From Myxococcus hansupus (GTDB taxonomy: Bacteria; Myxococcota; Myxococcia; Myxococcales; Myxococcaceae), in assembly GCF_000280925.3 (NCBI RefSeq), contig NZ_CP012109.1, positions 7,398,501 through 7,462,500 on the forward strand: 64,000 nt of DNA, read 5' to 3'. How positions within the stretch are numbered: the first letter of the stretch is position 1; the number at the start of each line of letters is the position of its first letter. Below, piece by piece: positions 17,540-25,656 of the stretch. The translations under genes and the position numbers were made by a program. The notes below the pieces were generated by a model. The model saw only the letters and a program-made list of their open reading frames with translations, was not told the DNA's origin and ran no database searches.

Positions 17540-18595
17540 TCAGAAAATCCAGAGGCGCTCTTTCGGGAACGCGAGCGTGTACGCGCCGGGCGCCAGGGAT
17601 TCACGCGTGGTGGCGCGCAGCGTCTGTCCTTCGAGCTGGAACTGGTGCTCCCAGCGCCCGCCCACGTAGAGGGAGTTCGCCAAGGTCGCGGGCAGCCGGT
17701 TCTCACCGGGGCCGGACGCCAGTTGGAGCTCCTCCACGCGAATGACGCCGGTGGCCTCGCCGCCACCGCCCCCGCCACCCCGCTGCTGTCCCCACAGCGA
17801 CTGGCCGCCCACCTGGAGCCGCGCTTCCCCGTCACGCCGCTCCACCACGCGCCCCGGCAGCGTGTTGTTCACGCCCATGAAGTTCGCGGCGAAGAGACTC
17901 TGGGGCTGCGTGTAGAGCTGCTCCGGCGTCCCGTCCTGCACCACGCGCCCACCGTCCAGCAGCATGATGCGGTCCGCGATGGCCATGGCCTCCACCTGGT
18001 CATGGGTGACGAAGAGCGCGGTGAGGCCCAGACGTTTGATGAGCGCGCGAATCCACACCCGCGCCTCCTCCCGCAGCTTCGCGTCCAGGTTGGACAGCGG
18101 CTCATCCAGGAGCACCAGCGGCGGCCCGTAGACGAGCGCCCGCGCCAACGCCACGCGCTGCTGCTGTCCACCGGAAAGCTGGCTGGGGAAGCGGTCGCCA
18201 TAGCCCTCGAGGCCCACGCCCTGGAGCACCTCGCGCACGGCCCGGTCCACCTGTTGGCTGGACTGCTTTCGCAGCCGCAGGCCATAGGCCACGTTGTCGA
18301 ACACCGTCTTGTGCGGCCACAGCGCGTAGGACTGGAACACCAACCCCAAATCCCGCCGCTCCGGCGGAAGGTTCACCTTCGCCGCCGCGTCGAACACCGT
18401 GCGTTCACCAATGTGGATGCGCCCACTCACCGGCGTCTCCAGCCCCGCGACGGAGCGCAGCAGCGTGGACTTGCCGCTGCCGGAGCGCCCCAGCAGCGCC
18501 ACCACCTCGCCGTCCCGGAAGTCGGCGGTGATGCCCTTCAGGATGTCATTCGCGCCGAGCCGGACGTGGACGTCCTCGACGAGCAACCGGGCCAT
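17540..18595 (-). CDS. Orphan ABC transporter ATPase, FbpC/PotA/UgpC-like with TOBE domain
   Basis: This 351-residue ATPase has Walker A GRSGSGKS at 36-43, signature LSGGQQQRVALARA at 140-153, Walker B VLLDEP at 161-166 and switch H198. A C-terminal TOBE-like regulatory domain is interrupted by a poly-Gly linker. The sequence type is that of importers of ferric iron, polyamines, sulfate/molybdate or sugars. I took the ATG at 18595 (AGGACG upstream) because the longer in-frame extension is not conserved-looking. There is no permease or binding-protein gene beside it, so its partners must be elsewhere and the substrate cannot be named. Confidence 0.85.
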   Translation of the reverse strand: MARLLVEDVHVRLGANDILKGITADFRDGEVVALLGRSGSGKSTLLRSVAGLETPVSGRIHIGERTVFDAAAKVNLPPERRDLGLVFQSYALWPHKTVFDNVAYGLRLRKQSSQQVDRAVREVLQGVGLEGYGDRFPSQLSGGQQQRVALARALVYGPPLVLLDEPLSNLDAKLREEARVWIRALIKRLGLTALFVTHDQVEAMAIADRIMLLDGGRVVQDGTPEQLYTQPQSLFAANFMGVNNTLPGRVVERRDGEARLQVGGQSLWGQQRGGGGGGGEATGVIRVEELQLASGPGENRLPATLANSLYVGGRWEHQFQLEGQTLRATTRESLAPGAYTLAFPKERLWIF

Positions 18596-18695
18596 GGGGT
18601 GACGTCCTTCCGAACAGGCAGCGCGTCCGGACGGCATCGTGCGACAGCGCATGGCCCGGGGCCAGCACCAATGCCCCTGCCTCGCAGCGCCGCGC

Positions 18696-19295
18696 TCAGA
18701 AGATGCGGCGGGGACCGGCCGACGCCACGGGCGCGCGGCCGGCGGCCTTCGTCCAGGTGACGCGGAACGTCGCGGCCGTGCCGTCGAAGGCGATGGGCTC
18801 CACCTTCACCTGCCCCGCGCCCGCGGACCGCAGCGTCTCCGCCAGGAAGCCCGCCGCGAAGTCCGGCGTGTCCGCCGTGACGTCCTTCATCCACAGCGTG
18901 GCGCTGTCCTTCGTGGACTCCTCCACGCGGACTTCATTGAAGTTGTTGCCGGCGCGCACGTTGTACGGAACGCGCTCCAGCGTGCGCTGGGGCCCCAACT
19001 GCGTCACCAACTGCATGCTGGCCCGGCCCACCGACGTCTGTCGGAAACCCTGCAGAAAGCGCGCGCCCAACGCGAAGCTGGCCTCGTGGGGCGGCAGCTC
19101 CGGGAAGACGTCCCGGGCCGCCACGCGCAAGAAGCCGCGCCACTGCTCCAGTGTGTACTGAGGGCGCAGAGGCTCCGACAGGTCGAGCCCCACCGCCTTC
19201 AAGCGCTGGCGTCCCTCTCGGGTGAGATACGGCCCGAGCGCCCGGATGAAGAGCGCTTCCACCGACTGAGCGAACATGAGCTTCTCTGACGCCAT
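18696..19295 (-). CDS. DUF2378 family protein (Myxococcus paralogous family)
   Basis: This is a 199-residue soluble protein without signal peptide. Features such as FIRALGPYLT, LGARFLQGFRQT and RAGNNFNEVRVEE match the DUF2378/TIGR02265 family, which is expanded in myxobacteria and has no established function. The mid-protein 'G..F..G...T.VG' helix bundle resembles haem/nitric-oxide-binding-like folds suggested for the family, but no ligand residue can be assigned here. It stands between the ABC ATPase gene (100 bases) and the hybrid kinase gene (66 bases), all on the minus strand. It could be co-transcribed with the kinase, though nothing proves it. Confidence 0.85.
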   Translation of the reverse strand: MASEKLMFAQSVEALFIRALGPYLTREGRQRLKAVGLDLSEPLRPQYTLEQWRGFLRVAARDVFPELPPHEASFALGARFLQGFRQTSVGRASMQLVTQLGPQRTLERVPYNVRAGNNFNEVRVEESTKDSATLWMKDVTADTPDFAAGFLAETLRSAGAGQVKVEPIAFDGTAATFRVTWTKAAGRAPVASAGPRRIF

Positions 19296-19361
19296 GCACG
19301 GAAGGTGGCAGCGGCAACCCCATTGCGGGAGTCGCGATGTGCCCCATTCGTCAAATGGTCA

Positions 19362-20822
19362 TCATCGTGGCAACCGGATGAGGAAGGTGGTGCCGTCCGT
19401 CGCACTGGACGCCACCTGCGCGTCGCCGTCATGGGCCCGGACAATCTGCCGGGTGATGTAGAGCCCCAGGCCCAGGCCGCTGGGCGCGCCCACGTCGCTC
19501 GCCAGACGCCGGCCGCGGCGCCACGCCCCGAAGACGTGGGGCAGGTCCTCCGGGGGAATGGGCGAGCCGTGGTTGTGGATGCGCAGCACCACCTCACGCT
19601 CGAAGCCCTCGGCCCCCACCCACACGGCGCTCTCCGAGGGGCTGTACTTCAGCGCGTTGCCCACCAGGTTGCCCACCGCCTGCTCCAGCCGGTCGGAGTC
19701 CCACTTCCCCTCGCCGTCCCCCCGCGACTCCAGCAGCACCACCCGGCCGGGGTGGCTGGCGCGAAGCTCCTCCACGGTGCGGCGCACCACGTCGAAGACG
19801 TCACCCGGCGCGCGCACCACCGGGATGCCGCCGCCCAGGCGCGAGCGAGCGAAATCCAGCAGTTGGCGGATCATCCGGTCCATGCGATCGGCGCTGGTGA
19901 GGATGCGCTCGGTGAGCATGCCCTGGCGCTCATCCAGGCCACCCTTGCGCCGCAACTGCTGCGCGGACATGGACAGCGCGTTGAGCGGATTGCGCAGGTC
20001 GTGCCCGAGCATCCCGATGAACTGCTCGCGAAACTCCTCCGCGCTGCGCGCCACGGTGACGTCGCTCATGGAGGACATCACCGCCAGCACCTGCCCGTTG
20101 GCGTCTACCGTGGGTGACAACACGACGTCGAAGTGACGCAGCCCCCGGTCCGACTCCAAGGCGACGGTGCCGCGCTGGACCTTGCCCGTGCGCAGGGCCA
20201 CCCGGACCAACTCCAGATACGGCCCCAGCGATGCGTCCTCCGCCAGCATCCCATTCAGCGTCTTGCCCGGAGCGTGGACCGCGCGGCTCCCGCGCGAGGT
20301 ATACAGGGCCTGGTTGGCTGACAGGACGCGCCCCGTCTCGTCGTAGAGCACGATGGGGTCCGCCGCGGAGGAGATGGCCAGCTCCAACAGCTTCTGCTGA
20401 CGCGCCACCTCGCGGGACAGCTCCCGCACCTCGCGCTCCGCCTGACGCAGCCGGAGCAGCGCGTGGACCTGCGCCACCAGCTCCTCCGGGTCCACCGGCG
20501 CCATGAGGTAGCCATCCGCCCCATGCTCCAGGCCCTGCGCCCGGTCCCCCGGCCCCACGGCCTGCGCCGACAGGTGGAGCACCAGCACGCCCTGCGTGCG
20601 GGGCGTGGACTTCAACCGCTGACAGACCTCCAACCCACTGATGTCCGGCAGCCGCACATCCAGGATGACGAGGTCCGTCTCCTCGCTCGCCAGGGCCAGC
20701 GCTTCATGCCCGGAGCCCGCATCCACCACGCGAAAGCCCGCGAGCCCCAGAACGCGCGAGGTGACGTAGCGGCTGGCCACGTCGTCATTGACGTTGAGGA
20801 TGAGCGCGGGTGTCGAGGTCAT
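19362..20822 (-). CDS. Hybrid REC-PAS-histidine kinase
   Basis: This 486-residue cytoplasmic kinase has a receiver (5-125) with N11-N12-D13-D14 in place of a pure acidic pair, D55 in ILDVRLPD, and YLMAPVDP where receivers normally have YLxKP. The invariant lysine therefore appears to be alanine. A coiled linker and PAS domain (about 145-260) follow. HisKA has H274 in MLGHDLRNPLN, and the HATPase has NLVGNALKYSP and GLGLGLYITRQI. The missing lysine suggests that phosphorylation of this receiver may not produce the usual switch, or that it acts as a pseudo-receiver. No cognate response regulator gene adjoins it. Confidence 0.9.
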   Translation of the reverse strand: MTSTPALILNVNDDVASRYVTSRVLGLAGFRVVDAGSGHEALALASEETDLVILDVRLPDISGLEVCQRLKSTPRTQGVLVLHLSAQAVGPGDRAQGLEHGADGYLMAPVDPEELVAQVHALLRLRQAEREVRELSREVARQQKLLELAISSAADPIVLYDETGRVLSANQALYTSRGSRAVHAPGKTLNGMLAEDASLGPYLELVRVALRTGKVQRGTVALESDRGLRHFDVVLSPTVDANGQVLAVMSSMSDVTVARSAEEFREQFIGMLGHDLRNPLNALSMSAQQLRRKGGLDERQGMLTERILTSADRMDRMIRQLLDFARSRLGGGIPVVRAPGDVFDVVRRTVEELRASHPGRVVLLESRGDGEGKWDSDRLEQAVGNLVGNALKYSPSESAVWVGAEGFEREVVLRIHNHGSPIPPEDLPHVFGAWRRGRRLASDVGAPSGLGLGLYITRQIVRAHDGDAQVASSATDGTTFLIRLPR

Positions 20823-20899
20823 GGGGGGAGGACGAGCGAGACTTCTTTCGTAGCCGCGCCTCTGGCTGAACGCCAGATGTTACGGACTCCAACATGCCC

Positions 20900-20921
20900 C
20901 CTGTCTGTGCGGGCAGACAGG
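20900..20921. promoter_or_regulatory. Dyad CCTGTCTG-N6-CAGACAGG
   Basis: A perfect 8-base inverted repeat with a 6-base centre lies in the 169-base gap between the divergent hybrid kinase (minus) and the cysteine synthase-like gene (plus, 20992). It could be an operator or an RNA hairpin in the leader of the latter. No binding protein is known. Confidence 0.45.
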
Positions 20922-20991
20922 CGGCGGCCCGTCACCCGGCAAAATATTCATGGCCGGTGCCGAAGACGCCGTTTCGCGATAGGGATGCCGC

Positions 20992-21957
20992 ATGCGCCCT
21001 CCCTGTCGACCCCTTCCCGCGGACGGCCGCTTCCTCCAGGCCGTGGGTCCCACCCCGCTCGTCCCCGTGTGCTTGCACGAGGGGGGGCCCACCATCTGGT
21101 GCAAGCTGGAGTTCCTCAATCCCAGCGGCTCCACCAAGGACCGCATCGCGCGTTACATGCTGGAGAAGGCCTGGCGGCAGGGCGAGCTGGCACCCGGCGG
21201 AGAGGTCATCGAGGCCTCCAGCGGCTCGACGAGCATCGCCCTGGCCCTGGCCTGCGCGCAGATGGGCCTGCGCTTCACCGCGGTGATGCCGGAGGGTGTC
21301 ACGGGCGAGCGCATCCTCACCATCCGCGCCTATGGCGGTGACGTGGTGCTGGTGCCGCGCGAGGCCGGCGTGCAGGGCGCCATCGTGAAGGCCGAGGAAC
21401 TGGCGCGTGAGCGCAAGGCCTTCGCGCCTCGCCAGTTCGAGAACCTGGACAACGCCGAGGCCCACCGCGTGTGGACGGGCCAGGAGATTCTGTCGCAGGT
21501 GCCGGGCGGACTGGTGCACGGCGTGGTCAGCGGCGTGGGCACGGGCGGCACCGTGGTGGGCCTGTACCAGGCCTTCGCGGAAGCGGGCTGTCCGGTGACG
21601 GCCTTCGTGGCGCGCCCCATTGCCGGGCTCGGTTGCGATGTCGAATGTTGCAGCTTCAGCCCTCGGGTTCCGGGCGTGGTGGATGGGATGTCGCGGCTGT
21701 ACCGCGAGGCGGACATGCCGGGCCGCGTCGAAATCGACGTGTCGGATGACGCGGCCATGAACACCGCGCGGGCGCTCATCCGCCGCGGCTTCCCGGTGGG
21801 ACCGTCGTCCGGCCTCAACTACGTGGCCGCGGTGGAGGCAGCGAAGCGACTGGGCCCCGGCGCGCAGGTGGTGACGGTGTTCCCCGACCGCATGGAGCGC
21901 TACTTCTCCACCGAGCTCATCCAGCCCAAGCCCGTGCCCGCACGCGGCGCGGCCTGA
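20992..21957 (+). CDS. PLP-dependent cysteine synthase / beta-replacing enzyme
   Basis: This 321-residue fold-type II PLP enzyme binds PLP through the Lys of NPSGSTKDRIARYML. A substrate/phosphate loop is seen in EASSGSTSIALALA, GVGTGGTVVG forms the PLP phosphate cup, and GPSSGLNYVAA lies near the C-terminus. These are marks of the cysteine synthase/cystathionine beta-synthase family. Length fits O-acetylserine sulfhydrylase. The reaction is likely O-acetyl- (or phospho-) serine plus sulfide to cysteine. A less typical TSI replaces the usual GNTGI in the Asn loop, so a related beta-replacement reaction (for example in siderophore or 2,3-diaminopropionate pathways) is possible. It precedes a Cys-rich exported protein gene by 78 bases. 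Confidence 0.85.
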   Translation: MRPPCRPLPADGRFLQAVGPTPLVPVCLHEGGPTIWCKLEFLNPSGSTKDRIARYMLEKAWRQGELAPGGEVIEASSGSTSIALALACAQMGLRFTAVMPEGVTGERILTIRAYGGDVVLVPREAGVQGAIVKAEELARERKAFAPRQFENLDNAEAHRVWTGQEILSQVPGGLVHGVVSGVGTGGTVVGLYQAFAEAGCPVTAFVARPIAGLGCDVECCSFSPRVPGVVDGMSRLYREADMPGRVEIDVSDDAAMNTARALIRRGFPVGPSSGLNYVAAVEAAKRLGPGAQVVTVFPDRMERYFSTELIQPKPVPARGAA

Positions 21958-21960
21958 AGT

Positions 21961-21977
21961 CCCCGGGAATGACGGGG
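21961..21977 (+). terminator. Short CCCCG/CGGGG hairpin after the cysteine synthase gene
   Basis: A 5-base-pair stem with a 7-base loop begins 3 bases after the stop codon. No T-run follows. It is a weak terminator candidate only. Confidence 0.3.
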
Positions 21978-22035
21978 CTCGCGCGCAGTTGCGTGCCCCG
22001 GCATCCCGCGCTATCTGCTGGGCAAGCCCACGGTC

Positions 22036-22446
22036 ATGCTCTTCCGAGTCCTGACATTGCTGGTGGTCCTGGCGCTGCCTCCCATCGCGGGGGCGGCCGA
22101 GGGGCTGTTCCATCTCTGCCAGGGCACCGTGAAGCTGGATTTGACGTGTGCCTGCCATCAGGCGAAGCGAGCGAAGGCCGCGCCGGCCAGCAGCCCGGAA
22201 GCGGCCATCGTCGTCGACCACCACGATTGCTGCGGTGAGCTGGCCGTCCGGATCCCCGCGCCCGAGCCCGTCACCGCGAGCGCCGGGCCGTCGTGGACGC
22301 TGACGCCCATGGCGGTGATTCCCCAGGCGGTGGTCCAGGTGCCTCCGGCGCCGGAGGCCCTGCCGTCGTCGTGGGTGCGCACCCGGGGCGTGCATCGCTC
22401 CACCGCGCCACCGCTGTACCGTCAGAACTGCTCCTACCTCATTTGA
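22036..22446 (+). CDS. Small exported Cys/His-rich protein ahead of RND efflux genes
   Basis: This is a 136-residue protein with a clear Sec signal peptide (LFRVLTLLVVLALPPIAGA). The mature part has clustered potential metal ligands: LCQGT, CACHQAK and DHHDCCGEL, then a Pro-rich tail ending NCSYLI. I know no named family for it. Position suggests a periplasmic metal-binding or sensing role, since it is 127 bases upstream of a TolC/adaptor/RND pump set and on the same strand. It could equally be a leader protein of the operon. The high Cys/His density relative to size is the main reason to link it to metals. Confidence 0.65.
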   Translation: MLFRVLTLLVVLALPPIAGAAEGLFHLCQGTVKLDLTCACHQAKRAKAAPASSPEAAIVVDHHDCCGELAVRIPAPEPVTASAGPSWTLTPMAVIPQAVVQVPPAPEALPSSWVRTRGVHRSTAPPLYRQNCSYLI

Positions 22447-22478
22447 GACGTCCGGCCCCCGTGCGTTGAGGCCTGGCG

Positions 22479-22542
22479 GGTGGACGCGTGTCCACCGGCC
22501 GGATTCCGCCTGTTGCCGGTGACGTCCTTCTCCCGGCGACAG
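22479..22542 (+). promoter_or_regulatory. Two consecutive hairpins in the leader of the RND efflux genes
   Basis: GGTGGAC-gcgt-GTCCACC (22479-22496, perfect 7 base pairs) is followed by CTGTTGCCGG paired with CCGGCGACAG (22510-22519/22533-22542, one U-G pair). Both lie in the 127-base gap between the small Cys-rich gene and the TolC-like gene. They may attenuate or stabilise the message, or the first may be a DNA operator. Confidence 0.4.
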
Positions 22543-22573
22543 GCTCGATTCCCGTCATCTGGAGCAGGAAGTC

Positions 22574-23944
22574 ATGTCGTTCCATCGAAGCTGGACGCGG
22601 TCCGCGACGCGGGCCGTGCTCGCCACCGGCTCCGCCGTGTGGTTGGGCTCTGGCGCGGCCGGAGCCAGTGAGCAGCGGTATCAATCCCAACTCGAAGCCA
22701 TCGCGCGCCAGGCGCCTCGGGCCCAGGACGCGGAGCCCTTCACGAGCGCGCCTGTCTTGGAGCGCGCGGAGCTGGTGCGGCAGGTGCTCGCGCGCAATCC
22801 CTCGCTGGAGGCGGCCCGGGAGGCCTGGCGCGCCAGCCTCGAACGCTACCCGCGTGAGACGGCGCTCGAGGACCCGATGCTCTCCTACGGCGTCGCGCCG
22901 CTGAGCATCGCCGGCAGCGCGCGCTTCGGGCAGTCCGTGGAGCTGAGTCAACAGCTCCCCTTCCCCGGCAAGCGCGGCCTGCGCGGCGAGATGGCGCTGG
23001 CGGAGGCACAGTCGATGCGCGAGGACCGCGAGGCGATGCGCCTGCGCATGGCGCTGATGGCGTCCACGCTCTTCGACGAGTTGTTCGTCGTGGAGCGCTC
23101 GCTCGCCGTCACCGAGGAACACCTGCGGCTGCTGGGCCAGCTCAAGAAGAGCGCGGAGGCGCAGTACGTCACCGGCCGCGCCTCGCAGCAGGACCCGCTC
23201 CAGGCCGAAGTGGAGCTGAGCGAGGTGCTGCGGGAACAGGTGATGTTCGAGGCCGAGCGCGAGCGGCTGCGCGCCCAGCTCAACGGCCTGCTGCACCGCG
23301 CGCCCCAGGCGCCGCTTCCACCGTTGCCGGAGGCGTTGCCCACGCTGGTGACAGAGGCCTTGTCCGCGGAGCGGCTCCAGGACGAGGCCCTGCGCCTGCG
23401 GCCGGAGCTGGAGGGCCTGCGCGCGCGGGTTGGCGGAGGCGAGGCCGCCGTCCGGCTCGCGAAACGCGACTACTACCCGGACGTCATGGTGATGGGCGCG
23501 TACAACTCCATGTGGATGGACACGCCCCACCAGTTCATGGCGGGCGTCACCGTCAACATCCCCCTCGACTTCGGCAAGCGGAAGGCCGCGGTGCACGAGG
23601 CGGAGGCGGGCCTGAAGCGCCTGCGGCGGGAAGAGGAACAGCTCATCGACGACATCCGCGTCGAGGTGGAGCAGGCCCGCTCGCGCGCCGATGAAACGCG
23701 GCGCGTGGTGGCGCTCTTCCAGGAGCGGCTCGCCCCCGCGGCGCGGGACCAGGTGGCCGCCGCGCGCGCCGGCTTCGAGAGCGGCAAGAACAGCTTCCAG
23801 GTCCTCATCGAGGCGGAGCGCAACCTGCGCCGCGTCGAGCTGCGTGAACAGACAGCCCTGGCGGACGTGCAGCGCCGTCAGGCGGAACTTGACCGGGCCC
23901 TGGGCCACATCCCGGGGCTGCCCCGGAACGGAGAGACGCGATGA
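22574..23944 (+). CDS. TolC-family outer membrane component of heavy-metal efflux (CusC/CzcC-like)
   Basis: This 456-residue exported protein has long alpha-helical heptad stretches and the outer-membrane-factor pattern of two related halves (for example VSLSQQLPFPGKRGLRGE-like and FGKRKAAVHEAEAG segments). LSQQLPFPGKR is characteristic of heavy-metal TolC relatives. It forms the outer membrane channel for the adaptor and RND pump encoded immediately downstream. Its stop overlaps the adaptor start by 4 bases, so the operon is tightly coupled. A signal peptide ends around GAAGAS. Confidence 0.88.
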   Translation: MSFHRSWTRSATRAVLATGSAVWLGSGAAGASEQRYQSQLEAIARQAPRAQDAEPFTSAPVLERAELVRQVLARNPSLEAAREAWRASLERYPRETALEDPMLSYGVAPLSIAGSARFGQSVELSQQLPFPGKRGLRGEMALAEAQSMREDREAMRLRMALMASTLFDELFVVERSLAVTEEHLRLLGQLKKSAEAQYVTGRASQQDPLQAEVELSEVLREQVMFEAERERLRAQLNGLLHRAPQAPLPPLPEALPTLVTEALSAERLQDEALRLRPELEGLRARVGGGEAAVRLAKRDYYPDVMVMGAYNSMWMDTPHQFMAGVTVNIPLDFGKRKAAVHEAEAGLKRLRREEEQLIDDIRVEVEQARSRADETRRVVALFQERLAPAARDQVAAARAGFESGKNSFQVLIEAERNLRRVELREQTALADVQRRQAELDRALGHIPGLPRNGETR

Positions 23945-25656
23945 GCCCCCCGACCCGCCGCCGTATCGGCCCCTGGCTGGGCCTGCTCGCGATTGCCGTC
24001 CTCGTCGTCGTGGCCTGGAGGCCCCTGGTGGGCTGGTTCACTGGCGCGCCGTCTCACACAGGCACGGCGCCCGCGCAGCCTGGCGCCCCCCTTCCCACGC
24101 CCGCGCTGGAGTACGCGCGCGCGGCCTTCGAGTCCTACGAGGCCCTGCGCGCGCTGCTCGCCCAGGACAGCCTGGAGGGACTCTCCCCCCGGGCCGGGGA
24201 GCTGAAGTCAGCGCTCCAGCAGGCCGCGGAGGCCACGCACGGTGACGCCGCGCCGCTGGCCGCGTGGCTCCAGCAGGGCGCGGAGGCCGCGTCCCAGTTG
24301 GCCACGGCGAAGGACGCCGAAGCGGCGCGCATCCCCTTCGCGCGGCTGAGCGAGGCGCTCATCGCCCTGGCCGCCGCGGACCCTCGGCTCCAGGAAGGCT
24401 GGCATGTCTTCGAGTGCCCCATGGTGGACGGGGTGAATCAGTGGCTCCAGCGCGAACCGAAGCTGGAGAACCCCTACATGGGCCGCCGCATGCTCGCGTG
24501 TGGCACGTCGAGCGAGTGGCGCGCGGCCTCGGCGCCGGCCTCCCACGGTGAAGGCGAGGTCGCGCACTACACGTGCCCCATGCACCCGTCCGTGAAGCAG
24601 CACGGGCCCGGCGCGTGCCCCATCTGCGGCATGGACCTCACGCCCGTCACCCGCGCCGAACTGGAGAGCGGCATCATCCTCGTGGACGACGTGCGGCGCC
24701 AGCGCATCGGGGTGACAACGGCTCCCGCGAAGGCCGCGCCCATGGACCTGTCCCTGCGCGCGCTTGGCCGCGTCACCTTCGACGAGAAGTCCCTGGTGGA
24801 CGTCACGCTCAAGTTGGACGGCTACATCCACGAGCTGCGCGTCAACGCCACGGGCGAGCCGGTGAAGAAAGGCGCGGTCCTCTTCACCCTCTACAGTCCG
24901 GAGCTCTACGCCGCGCAGCAGGAGTACCTGCTGGCGCGTCAGAGCCAGAGCGCGGCCAACGCGTCCCTCGTGGGCGCGGCGCGCAAGCGGCTGGAGCTGT
25001 GGGGCCTGTCGTCCGCGCAAATCGAGCGCGTGGCGCAGCGCGGGCAGCCCGTGGAGAACATGCCCTTCCTGGCGCCCGCCAGCGGCTTCGTGCTGGAGAA
25101 GAACGTGGTGGAGGGCGCGGCGGTGAAGGCCGGCGAGCGCCTGTTCCGCATCGCCCCGCTGGAGAAGGTCTGGGTGGAGGCGGACGTGTACGAACAGGAC
25201 CTGGCGCGCGTGAAGCCCGGCCAGCCGGTGGAGGTCACCCTGCCCTACCTGCCCGGCAAGACGTACGCGGGCCGCGTCGGCTACGTGTACCCGTCCCTGC
25301 AAGGGGCCACGCGCACCGGCCGCATCCGCATCGAGCTGCCCAACCCCGAGCTGGAGTTGAAGCCCGACATGTACGCGGACGTTCGCTTCGTCATGCAAGG
25401 TGGCTCGCGGCTCCAGATTCCCGACTCGGCCGTCATCTACACGGGCCCCCGGCGGCTGGTGTTCGTGGACATGGGCGAGGGGCGGCTGCGGCCCCAGGAG
25501 GTGAAGCTGGGCCTCAAGGGCGAGAGCACCTACGAGGTGCTGGAGGGCCTGTCCCCCGGCGACGTGGTGGTGACGAGCGGCAACTTCCTCATCGCCGCGG
25601 AGAGCCGCATCCGCTCCGCCACGGACGCCTTCGGAGGCAGCCATGCAGCCCACTGA
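23941..25656 (+). CDS. RND efflux periplasmic adaptor with metal-binding domains (CusB-like)
   Basis: This 571-residue adaptor has an N-terminal membrane anchor. Residues about 40-190 match the DUF3347 copper-associated domain (FECPMVDGVNQWLQ, NPYMGRRMLACG). At about 209-236 is a heavy-metal-binding domain (YTCPMHPSV, GACPICGMDLTP). The usual barrel-sandwich/beta-barrel adaptor core follows (LDGYIHELRVNATGEPVKKG, FLAPASGFVLEKNVVEGAAV). The adaptor would pass metal, most likely Cu(I)/Ag(I), to the pump. The same CPMxP...CGM domain occurs twice in the P-type ATPase at 37-40 kb. The stop overlaps the pump gene start by 14 bases. Confidence 0.92.
   Translation: MSPPTRRRIGPWLGLLAIAVLVVVAWRPLVGWFTGAPSHTGTAPAQPGAPLPTPALEYARAAFESYEALRALLAQDSLEGLSPRAGELKSALQQAAEATHGDAAPLAAWLQQGAEAASQLATAKDAEAARIPFARLSEALIALAAADPRLQEGWHVFECPMVDGVNQWLQREPKLENPYMGRRMLACGTSSEWRAASAPASHGEGEVAHYTCPMHPSVKQHGPGACPICGMDLTPVTRAELESGIILVDDVRRQRIGVTTAPAKAAPMDLSLRALGRVTFDEKSLVDVTLKLDGYIHELRVNATGEPVKKGAVLFTLYSPELYAAQQEYLLARQSQSAANASLVGAARKRLELWGLSSAQIERVAQRGQPVENMPFLAPASGFVLEKNVVEGAAVKAGERLFRIAPLEKVWVEADVYEQDLARVKPGQPVEVTLPYLPGKTYAGRVGYVYPSLQGATRTGRIRIELPNPELELKPDMYADVRFVMQGGSRLQIPDSAVIYTGPRRLVFVDMGEGRLRPQEVKLGLKGESTYEVLEGLSPGDVVVTSGNFLIAAESRIRSATDAFGGSHAAH

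Noticed and set aside
20880-20991. A leader peptide before the cysteine synthase-like gene
   Set aside because: An ATG at 20894 opens a frame with one Cys that runs on into the gene in another frame. It has no enrichment for sulfur amino acids and no ribosome site.
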